From: Bimastos eiseni
Taxonomy: Eukaryota > Annelida > Clitellata > Crassiclitellata > Lumbricidae
Direction of reading: 5' to 3'
NCBI GenBank assembly: GCA_959347315.1
Contig: OY365814.1
Span: forward strand, 26,993,177-27,057,176
DNA length: 64,000 bases
Shown here: piece after piece, positions 40,546 to 52,200 of the stretch
Numbering within the stretch: the first letter of the stretch is position 1
Layout: the number at the start of each line of letters is the position of its first letter
The notes under the pieces: model-generated
What the model saw: only the letters and a program-made list of their open reading frames with translations
What the model was told of the DNA's origin: nothing
Database searches by the model: none
Made by a program: the position numbers and the translations under genes

Positions 40546-43150
40546 AGTTTACCTTTTGGTGCTCTTAGGCCTAAGTGAATTACAAGTTCATTGGACTAAA
40601 TGGTCAGATGCAGAAGCTGATGCAATTTGTTTTTAAAGTCAGTTTGTGCATTAACGAATGGAGATTTCACGATCCATAAAATAATACATAGTAGCCAGTG
40701 AGTTGTGAAATAGGGTCTCTTAACAATTTTTTACTGAATACTGCAAAATGGCTTAGTTTAGTTGTCTTTGTGAATATTTCCGGCAGCTAGATTGAAAACT
40801 AAGGAAGAACTTTCTGATCTGATCATAAGGAAGCCATATTTGTGACAACTGTCACACTAATAACATTTCGACTTAAACTAGGATTGATTTCTACAAGATC
40901 CTTGACTAACGCCTCATAACTGCAGGAACACCACGAAGGACAAGTCCATTGGCTGTCAATTCGCAACACATTTGGGCAAGTTTTTGTCAACTTGTGGTAG
41001 CTTTGTTACCTTACCTCAGGTTTGACTGGCAACGGACATTCTGCGTCCTCAGGTGAACTTGTTCCCGACAACCTTAGCATTTTGTGACCCTTTTGCAAGC
41101 TGAACTTTGTCAACCTATCACAAACTAACACTAGACAGCAATCATTGGTAAAAAGCTTCTATTTTTATTCCATGTGGTAGGGGCTATCAAACTGCCCATG
41201 AAAACCAGGTTAACTGATCTGTCCTGGCCGATTGAATTCTCACTGGGATGCCAAATTATTCATAAAAATCATGCTGTCTAAGGTTGGTGCTGCTATTGCC
41301 CACTTAGATTCTGCAAAATTCAAACCTTTTCACCACAATCTTACACTTTTTCAGCCATTGAAAGCATGTAGTTTGGCAACTAAAACCGCTTTAAAGGCAA
41401 AACACAAAGACACAATATATCATTTATATGCAACCTATTCTACTATCAATCAATCAATGAAAAATGAAATTATTAAAAGTTAGCATCATTAAGTAAAATT
41501 GTCTCCCAAATAAGATATAAAAGGATATATTATGAGCTCATGAACTAATTCTTTGGTCTTTTAAATTATGCCCCACACATCAACGATATTTTAGCTGATA
41601 CACAAACACAATCCAACAGGTGGAAACATATCCGTTTAGGTTGCATTGTTCTAAAGCAAAATTCCACTTGAAACTATGTATTCCAAATTCCAACCCCAGA
41701 ATCTGGTTACACAGTAAAAAGGATAGAGGTAGTTCAGTTCAATGTAAATCGACTGTTAAATATATTTGATATAATTAGGACACATAGTAAACAAATTGAC
41801 TGTGACAGTCTTTATAATAAATCGATGTACATGGTAAACAAATTATCCGAGAAGGAAATTAAGGGTATGAGCTGTTCTAGTTGCCATATTAAACAATCAA
41901 TATCCACGCTGGCAATAAATTACATAGATGCTGTCTCATGATAAATCTAGTAACAGAGCTCTTGCTCTATAGCCTATGTCCTTATTGCAATTGGTCTTGA
42001 GGCTGCATCATTGTATATTGCATGTTCATTTACAAGTGCTGTATAAATGGCTGTCTGCTATGAAATCTTCAGATGATATGTAGTCTGTCTGAATCTGTAA
42101 ATCTGAAACATCTGAACACCAGGAAGACCAGCTATATCAAATCAAGTTCAATGACTAAGATTCGTAATGTGAGTTTTGGTGCAGGTCAGAATCTGGGACA
42201 GGTCAGAGTTTGGGGTAGGTCAGAAGCCATAGCATACAAAAAGTGTTGCAAAAACATGTTTACAAGCATGTCAATGCAAAATCATTCATACTCTTTTGTT
42301 GTCTTGGAGCCAATAGCTTTGTTCATTCATTCATTCATATTGAACATTTATACGGAAAACTATCCAGAGGCGTGCCCAACTTCAGCACGGCTAAAAAGAA
42401 CCGTCTTAGGGTGTGAAAATAACATGAGAGAGAAGTTCATGAGAATGAACAAAACTCACTAGGGAGGTCACTCCAGGTCGAGGGACCACCACCAAGAAAG
42501 CAAAGCTCTGCCAAAGGGGGTACGGGCAAAATGGACAGGCAGAAGACATTTTTCAGATGAGTGAGGATCGAGAGATCTTGTCACTAAGGACAGATCTTGC
42601 AAAGGTACACAGTAGTGAGACCTAGTAAGCAGCGCCAGACTAGGGCAGCTATATGCAACCCGCAATGAAGCGGGGAGCCAGCGAAGCATGTTGCACATGT
42701 AACTATAACCATAATTTTTCTTGATCCCATAATATTACAGGATAAATCAGAAAGAATAAATATGTTCAGTTGTTCACCAATAATATTGGAAACAAGGGAA
42801 CAGAAAACGCTAAAGGGACAATTGTTATCCATTTATATACAATAAGTACATGTAGGCCTATCTATAGACAAGGCCAAATTTGGATATATGGCGGATAAGG
42901 CGTTCAGCTTAGAGCCCAGCTTGAAGGCCAACGTATAGCGAGCAACAGCAGTTGAGTCTTGTTGACGAAGGCATAGATAAGGGTGGAGGTAGCAGAAGTA
43001 TGAAGTTATACAAATCACGCTGGTGAAGCACTCACCTTGAAACATGGAACTCAGAGGTTCAAGGCTAGCCCATCACTGTGCTGGTGGGAATTCCACCTCG
43101 TCAGATAATAGTGCGATAGATTGTAAGGTCAGAAATAAAATCAGCAATAT

Positions 43151-43763
43151 GTTAATAAGTCTGAGATGAAAAAATCTACAGTATGAGTTTCACAAACCCT
43201 ATATATCCCACTGATTAATATATCCACATGAATAGACTCCATAGAATTTTTTCTCTCATAAGGGTACAGTCATGCTGAGGACTTAATAAAGACTAATGAT
43301 AGTATTACCGATGATAGAGCAACTTCCAGTTTAGTGCTATATGCAAAGACATTGGCGTTACGAGCTATGATAAATTTCTCAATGTAACTATCATACCGGG
43401 AACACTAATCAGCAGTTTTACTTTAGAAGGCATCAGATAAGCCAACTAACAAAATAGTTGATAAGTCCGAGATAAAAAAATCTACAGTATGAGTTTCACA
43501 AACCGTATATATCCCACTGATTAATATATCCACATGAATAGACTCCATAGAATTGTTTCTCTTATGAGGGTACAGTCATGCTGAGGACTTAATAAAGACT
43601 AATGATAGTATTACCGATGATAGAGCAACTTCCAGTTTAGTGCTATATGCAAAGACATTGGCGTTACGAGCTATGATAAATTTCTCAATGTAACTGTCAT
43701 ACCGGGAACACTAATCAGCAGTTTTACTTTAGAAGGCATCAGATAAGCCAACTAACAAAATAG
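43151..43763 (+). repeat. 306-bp tandem duplication, two nearly identical copies
   Basis: Copy 1 is 43151-43456 and copy 2 is 43457-43763. They differ at about half a dozen positions (for example CCCTATAT against CCGTATAT, and one T in a T-run). Each copy includes GATGATAGAGCAACTTCCAG and a near-inverted ACCGGGAACACTAATC region. No gene is seen within the unit. The high identity indicates a recent event. Confidence 0.97.
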
Positions 43764-45164
43764 CCTACAAAGCAACGAATTAGTGAGAAGTTCTGCACAA
43801 ATTAATTAAAGATGAATAAAATTAGACAGTAGAAAAAACAATTACAAACCTAACTACCTTCAAGTCATATAACAACAGTGTTAGATTTACTGGAACGTTC
43901 ACAACGAAATTGAATGCCAACACTTATAGGCCCTAACACAAACCAAGTTGCTTGAAGTTCGCTAGCAGTTCAGTGATAATTATGATAAATGCAATTATGA
44001 TAACAGCAATAACAACAACAATGTCTTAATTCTGCAATTTATTTTCTAAGAGTATCTTTATACATATTGGCTGCTTCTTACTAGATTTACGGATCTTCAT
44101 CATCCCAACAAAAAAATAACTAGAGAATAGCTTTTGCTTGAGGGCTAAGTTTGTGTGGTTTCACAGATTTTCAATTTGGTGAGTCCAAAGCTTTACAGCA
44201 ATTTGATTACTTTGGGTCAGTGTGATGAAGTCTTCCATCTTCAGTAATAACAATAGTCACATATTACTTCAAACTGATACTTGTAGGTACACAGTAAGAT
44301 TACATGACTTAGTAGTAACAAAAGTAACAGGAGTCGAATTTAACTCTTATGGCAGTCCGCAAGGTGTCTATCTATTATACTGCCCATTTTAAAGTCACCC
44401 CTAGGGACAGGAAGACTGAGTTTACCTTATGGCGCTAGCGGGTATTGAACCCACATCCATACAACCATTTCTGGACCCGAGTTTAGTTATGACAAATTGT
44501 TAATTTTGAATTTAATTAAATGACAAATTGAGTTAATTTTGGTGAAAGCTAATGTTCTTGGTCAATGTCATTATTCTTTTCTTGAACCTGTTCTTAAACG
44601 TGAATCCTGAGCTTAAGTTGAGCTCATTTAAGACAAACCAGGGCAGAAGATCAGAAATTTTGGCATGGTTAAGTATAATCTTAACTCCAGTGAAATATCA
44701 GTTATAATCGGACTCCAAGAAAACAAAAGTATGGCGCAAGGTCAAAACATAAAATGTCAATTTGCCATGGAATTAAATTCAAATTAACATTTTCTCATAG
44801 CTAAACTCCAACATCAAGAAGAATTCTCAGTCCTAAAATCCAAATTCAAACGTCTCATAATTGCAATGGAGCAGGCCTACTGAGGCAAAAATTAATGCAG
44901 AGGACAAGGTCTAGGTTAATCAGTGCAGGTCTTTAAAGGTGACGAGGTCGGACGTCGTCCGAGGGCGCCAAGGTCAAAACCGGCACGGAGCCTAATCCTT
45001 TCCAATGCCAGGAGATGACCAAGTGGAGCAAGTCAACAATCAGACTAATCAATTTCAAACGATGCATTAGCATTCAACAACATGATGTCTTTAACGACGA
45101 GTGTGTCCTGAAAGGGACAGGGCGACCAATGCAGCTCGTAATTCCACCGCTGCAAGAACTCAGG

Positions 45165-45260
45165 CAGTGCCAATCCCAAGCCTGGAGTAAGGAGGAGGGC
45201 GACGCTAATGATCTTTGCTATTACACAGTGTCGTTAAACTGCAGCATTAACTGCCATTAC
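45165..45260 (+). repeat. Dispersed repeat family R3, copy 1
   Basis: It shares GGAGGGCGACGCTAA, TCTTTG and CACAGTGTCGTTAAA in the same order and spacing with 57535-57630, where a SINE follows 10 bp later. Confidence 0.7.
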
Positions 45261-45667
45261 CACCAGCGCAGCTCGTCATTCAAGTTGAAGAGCCATACAC
45301 TGTGGTGTCATATTGCTTCCTCAAGAAAGGAAAAGATATGATTCTATCAACCAAGAAGTCTACATAGAATTCACCTCTGAAACTCACACAGACTCAAAGG
45401 CAAACACAGCAACACTACTTCAAACCAAACAGCCAAACAGCCGCAACGTATTGTAACTGTATTTCTACACATATGTCGACAGTGAATCAGATTCGTGACA
45501 CGTCTGATGACAACACACAAACCACCATACTGCTAAAGACATTCTGATGACCAAGGTAGAAAACAAAATAAAAAATCAATTCATTTCAACATAGTCGAGC
45601 ACCAAAGAGTTCTCAATTTACGGGAAAAGAATGAAAAGCCGACGTTGCAAATCCGAAGTTGGAGTCG

Positions 45668-46238
45668 TCAGACGCATGTCTCTGGCGTCAGTCGCATTCC
45701 CTTTACGTGTCGCGTCATGGCCGCCATCCGATCCGTTCCGAACGAGTAGGACGTCGTTGGATTCTGGGGCGATCGCGACATGGAATGTTCTGAATCTATC
45801 GAGTCAAACGAGTCGTCCTTATTGTGGTACTCGCGGTTCTTTGGCGTTCTTGAGTACCGGTTCGAGTCGATCGAGTCGCGATGAACTTCCATCATCCGAC
45901 CGCGCGACGGCTGCGCCGACTGATCTTTCGATCTGCCGCAGCTACGATCTCCGGTGATCGAATCCGACGATCCCTCTCGCTTGTATTCCTTGCGTCGCTG
46001 TTCCTCGTCAAGGTTGAGGGTGCGATGTCGACGGTAACCCTGGTGTGCGTGCATGCCACCAGGAGGTGCTGCAGGAGGTCGAAGGCGGTTATCCGCATCG
46101 AGTGAATGGCTCCGGCCGAAATGGTTGACTTCAGGAGGAGCGTTGCCGTACACGACCGAGCGTGGGGCGGAATGGCCCCGACGAGAGGACTGGTGGTGGA
46201 CAGGCATATCCCGGTATGGAGACGACTGGTTACGATAC
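45668..46238 (-). CDS. NMNAT terminal exon encoding Ser/Arg-rich extension
   Basis: This exon adds 189 residues after the catalytic domain. It is rich in Arg, Ser, Asp and Tyr, with repeated RS/SR and DS pairs (for example [30 protein letters not shown]) and phospho-site-like [13 protein letters not shown] and RTPKNR. It is predicted to be disordered. The frame is supported by phase-compatible splicing (AA|G) to the previous exon, a good acceptor (CCAGTAG), and G/C-rich codon use well above the surrounding A/T-rich DNA. Canonical NMNAT1-3 end shortly after the EYI-x-LY segment, so this is an addition of unknown function. Confidence 0.82.
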
Positions 46239-49200
46239 CTACTGGAGAAATTCAGAGCATTCAAATGATGAATGAAAACTGGTTATAAGTTAGGACTTTA
46301 ACAAAGGTAAAAGTGTATGCTTTGTATTAATTGTATGTACTCACTTACATAGCACTTCTCACAGCAGCGACCAGTAGTGCTACGTGCATGCATGATTGCA
46401 TCTATGTATGTATACATGATTGCATGTATCTATGCACGATTGCATGTATGTATTGTATTTACAGACTTCAATAGCACCTTTGACAGTACAACCTAATCAG
46501 AGGCGCCCCCAGGGCGAAAAGACCTGTGGGACAAGAAAGGTATGTATATATGCATGCATCAAGGGAATGTTATAAGGCATGCTTTAAGTACACACAAAGT
46601 CCTGAATGAAACACTATCTGACAATTCTACCAGTACTTATGCTACAGTAATACATGTAGTTGGCTATGATTAGACGATTCTTGCCTTTACCTGCTGGTGA
46701 AATAGGAGCATTTAGATGAGGGACAAAAATGATTTCAAAGATTAGAATTCAAAGCAACATAAGAATCTTTATTATTATTTTTATACGTTTAGCACTTAAT
46801 GCAATACCAGCTTACAACTACGTTTCAGTGGCCATAAAACAAAGGATTGTTTAATTGAGAAAATTTGTCAAGAGCAATCTTTCCGCAGGAAACCTCTTTA
46901 ACCTTCCGAACTACTGTTGGTACTCAAATACCAACCCTAGGGACAGATGTTTGAGTCTGCTGAGAGAAGGCTGACGAGCACCACTTCTATGGGCGATCAC
47001 CCCACATAAGTACTCACTGTGGTAACCATTGCCCAACCTCAAAAGAGTTGCCAACGTCACATCAACAACATCAAGCCTCCAAATAGTAGGCATCAACTAC
47101 ATGAGTTATAAACAGATTCATAATACATTCAGTATACGAATTCCCTATTGAAAGCTGGTTCTATATCTCAGGACTCCTTCAACAAGTGTATGCGTGTGAG
47201 TATATAAATATAAGAAACCAGCATACTTGTCTAGAAATCCGAGGTTTAGACCATATGTGCTGCTAAGACCCAGAGTTGTAATGGCAGCATTTCCTATGTC
47301 CATCGCATCCGGAACAGACGACGTCGTATACAATCTGTGCTTCTCTATGTACTCGATCACGCTATCCTCAAGAAGGTATTTCACCGATTGTCCTCGTCGC
47401 AAGGCGGTCCTGTAAATTTAACGAGCAACGACCATTATATGTCATAGGCCTATCTTAGACTTAGTATACTTAGTCTATCCCAAGATGGTCTGCACATCGG
47501 GCAGGACATCTTTTCCATTCGTCTCAGTTCACTGGCAGTCTTTCAGCCTCGTCCCAAGACATCTCTATACACTTCAAGTCCATGATAGTCTCTGACCAGT
47601 CTTTTCGTCCCAGGACATCCCCATGAACTTCAAGTCGTCCCTGATAGTCCCTGGCCAGTCTTCCCGTTTCCCTTCTTCCATCATGGAATGTCAAGCTCAT
47701 CGCTTGGGGCTTGGATCTTCAATACATGTCAATACGAAGTCATATAATATTGCCTTATTCAAGTTTATACAACAGAATATGCATTATGTATGTTGATTGA
47801 TTTCTACCTTGTGTCGGCAGTCAGTAGTAAGCAATTATACACCTAATCAATAATTGGAAATCACACTTCGGTGAACTGACATCCAGTATAAGGTATATAG
47901 CAACCAAACCACAAATGTTTGGTGCATCAGGCTGTTGACTTGGGATTATACCGTAATCAGAACGGGGATGGAGTGGTAGTAGGTGGGTTTGGTTGGCGAT
48001 AGCAGTTAGTGTAAGCGGAAGTTTTTGCTCCTACCTGTAAATGGATTGTACACATGTCATTGCATGTATTGTTGTACTTCTGTCATGGTGAGCAATATTG
48101 CTTTAATGTTGATTTGATTCGAGAAAAAAGACGAGCGTCTGCCCCCCAGTTTCAAAACTGGGGGGGGGGAGGGGCAAAGCCCCTAGTTTTAGTGCTATGT
48201 GCCCCCCCCAAATCGGTTCTTTTTTTATGTCTATCCAATGGATTTTTAAGAATACTTTTGTTAAGATAATTTGTGCCCCCCATTTTTCAAATTTCTGGGG
48301 GGCAAAATTCCAAAAGTGGGAGGGAAAAAAATTGTTGCGCTTTGTGCAATATTTTTTAAATTATGCCCCCCCCCCCATTTTTCAAAACCTTGTTGCACCT
48401 CTGGCCACTAGGACTTGATACTTAACATAAACTGACATCTGGCGTCCCTGAACTATCACAATGTCAACCAGGCTTCTCCGTTTGAGCACAATATTTGCAT
48501 CTAGTGAAGTTGGTTTCGCATGCACTCGGTCAGAGGGCCATGACTCGGTGCTGACGATGAAAGACACCATAATTGATGATGACGTACAAAATTTTGGCGA
48601 TTTGCATGATAGTAGTGAAAATGCGAATGATACTGAAGATGATGATGATGATGATGATGATAACAATGCATACGAAAACGACTGCTGTGATGACATGTTT
48701 CAGGTATGTCTTTGGTGGCATTCACCTAATCCTGGCTGAGTGGACTTCATTCGGAATCCAGTCAGAAACAATTTCAATGTTGTTCTGGAAAAGATATATT
48801 AGGCGTTTAAATCCTAGAGAAAATGAATGACTGCTTACGGAAGGGAAAGGTAAGGCCACAAGATAAAGAAAGTAACAAGGTAAGGCAACACGTTCGGGTA
48901 ACAATTGAGGTAAGGTAATACGGTGAGGTAACAGGGTGAGGCAACATAATAAGGTAACAAGGAGGTAACATGGCAAATTAACACAGAGCAATGTCAAATC
49001 CAAAAATGCTTAAATTTCAACATGTCTGCATGCATAAGTATATACAACACATTCTTCAAATATCTAGGTTGCGGTGTGACAACCTTGACTTAATAATTAA
49101 ACTATATCATCATTAGAAATGTTATTAAAAAATCCCATATGGTCTTAATCATCATCAAATAATTAACTACTACTTTCACTACTCCACCCACTACTACTAT

Positions 49201-52200
49201 TACTACTCCACCTCCACCCTCTACTACTACTAGGGGCCGTTCACATATTATACAACGCACAAAATCTCAATTGTTTGACCCACCTCTACCCCTAATAACG
49301 TTATATAACAGCAGCTCCACCCCTATATTATATAACAGATATGCTACCTACCCCTACCTCACCCAAGAAGCAACAACAAAGCCTACTAATAGCCTACAGC
49401 ATGATAATACATGGTAGTGACGTAAATTCTATCTAAAAACACCATTCTTGTTTCCCTCCTGTTTTGCACTATATATGAGGATTACGGTATCACCCAGAAT
49501 TCATTGGTTTAGTATTGCACTATCAGTATTTATCGAAAGGTTCGCGGTACAACTCTACCTATTTAATAGCGTATGATACAGAGTGTATACTACAACTACA
49601 ATTGAGTATTTAAGCAAACATAAACTATTTACACATACTATAGAAAATGAAATCAAACATCTTGAAAATACCAACCAAAATAATTATTTCAAGTAAATTA
49701 ATTTTAATTTAAACCACAATCATACCAAATCACACAGAATTGAATGCAAGCGTGTTTAAAGCCATGCACAGGAAGTTGTTAAAATTGCAATCAGGAAATT
49801 CTTAAAAGTGGATTTATAAATAATAAATCAATTCGCCAGGTGGCAGCTAATGGTGCTAGTTTTGGTTCACAGCGTATTGTGAACTTCGATTAAACAAAAA
49901 AGGTCAGTGGTACATGGAATTTTCCAATTGGCAGGCAAACAGGCAAAAAGCATAAGCTGAAAAAGTTTGTTATACAACAAAACCTTCAACCTACCTCCCA
50001 CCCTGCACAGTATAACGCTAACAAAATAGAAACCCACCCACCCACCTACACCTTGAGCGTTATATAATATGTGAACGGCCCCCTACTACTACTACTACTA
50101 GGTACTACTACTACTAGGTACTACTACTACTAGGTACTACTACTACTATTACTACTACTACTACTAATAATGATAATAATAATTCAATTGTCATCCAGCG
50201 CTACAATGCTGCCTCATTTTGCGGTACATTCTTTATGTCTCCAGACAATACTCGTATCATCTGAGGAATAAAAATTAACTAGGGTAAAAAAATAATAATA
50301 AAGATAATAATGATAATAATAAAAATAATAATAATAATAAAAATAATAATAAGAATAATAATAATAAGAAGAAGAAGAACGCCATAGCGTTCAAAGGAAC
50401 TTTAGATGTTCAAGAGACCGATTAATAAGGTCATTCCAGACAACTAACATTTAAAATAATAATAATAACAATAATGATTATAATAATAACACCGGACTGA
50501 ACATGAATTTGTTGGTGAGTTGGGCTGTGCCAGAATACATTCACTATTTCTGGTGAAGCATAGGGGTGATCATATCTTTACCGGTGCCTTTCCATTTGCA
50601 CTCATTGCCACTAAGTGGTGGATGAGAGCAATATAGTTCCAGAAGAGTTTCTTACTCATACGTTTATTTTATTGGACTCCAGACGGACAATTTATATCTC
50701 TAGGTATAAAATCATAATAAAAATCGACTGATGCATAGCTGATCCAGAAACTCCAGATTTCATCAATATTCTCCCATAATTCTTTCCATATGAGAATTTA
50801 CACTTACCGTAAGTAAAGTAATGATAATAATAATAATATAAATAATAATAATAATAGTAATAACAATAAAGAATCAATAGAAATATTTCACACCCCATGT
50901 CTTGTGAGAATGTCAGACTCATAGATGCATTTTTCGGGATTGCAGCCACTTCGATCAATGACAACCATACCAAATCGACCAACGATCTCTTCAATCTGAA
51001 ATGATTAATTATTAGTAAAAGCAAACAAATAACCACAAAGCTTTGACATGCTGACACAATGAACCACTTAAGCTATGAATACCTTATGTCAGAATTTGAG
51101 TAACAAAGAAGTCTCTTGTTCACTTCTGCTTCTACTTAACACAGGCATCAATATATCATCAGCAGAGCACCTCTTTAACCTCCAAACTACATTGTAATGT
51201 AAACTACATTGATGAGGCTATAAGAATGTACTATTCGAACATATTCCTATTTTGTGATGTAACAATAATTATATGTATTTATATAGATATATATACATTG
51301 GTGGCCCTAACCTGCGGGAGCTTCAGTCCTTAATTGAGTCTCCTGTGTAATCATACATTTTATTTGTTATACGGATCTCATGTAACTTGCTACTTTGGTT
51401 TGCCAAATAAACTTAAATCGAATTGAATATATATAAATGCCCAAGATGCTGAAATTCTCTTCCACTCTGAAGAATAAGAGTTTGCCTTTAGATCCCAGCC
51501 AAAAGCCCACCTTTTTTATTGAAACACTTACTCCACTGGCAGTTACATCGTGACTTCTTGGACACGTGTTCCACAGAATCGATTGGTGGACCTATAACCT
51601 GACACTAAGAGTATTGTAAGTTTCCAAATGAAGCAGAGTATCCATCTTACATCTTCCCTCTTCCAAAGACCAGGATAGGCAAACGTCTCAAATATATTGG
51701 CGCCACAGAGCAGTTTCAGCCGCAGCGGTTCTTCTCCGATGTTGTTCGCTGTCAAAAGTTCGCTGTCATCTGAAAACAAACCAACAGTTATTTTACACCG
51801 AAATGTTCCGAGAAATTCGTTCTTTGCATCCACAGTTTACTGCAGACTTCTTACGTCTCTGATTCAGGTGTTATCATCTGGTACATTAATCTCATATCGT
51901 ACATTTATTATACTCATATCACCATAGCCACAAACAAAAGATGCTAGACAAAATAGACGCTAGACAAAATGATGAAAGCAGGTTTAGATTTGAGCAGCAG
52001 GCACTACAGCGTGCGGATTGGTCCTCTGTGCTGGAGGCTGGTAGCGGTGGGGGAAGCAAATGAGACTTATGAGCTGCTTATTTATATAAATACTATTATG
52101 ACCAGGCCTTCAACTCACATATAAAACAAGGAAGAAAACTATCTTTATGCATCCTTGGAAGACAACTGGATTGCTTAAATCATGTAGGAAAAAATAAATT

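Larger units (their letters stand above)
40051..45667. other. Tail-to-tail region between HSPA9 and NMNAT
   Basis: I see no supported gene. It contains repeat R2 (40432-40545), a 306-bp tandem duplication (43151-43763), a repeat fragment at 45165-45260, and a repeat-like block at 42310-42710 whose left part resembles 25510-25635. The open frames of up to 129 codons lack homology I recognise and overlap these repeats. The right-hand few hundred bases should include the NMNAT 3' UTR. Confidence 0.6.

Noticed and set aside
45631..45957. Plus-strand open frame of 108 codons
   Set aside because: Antisense shadow of the G/C-rich NMNAT terminal exon.
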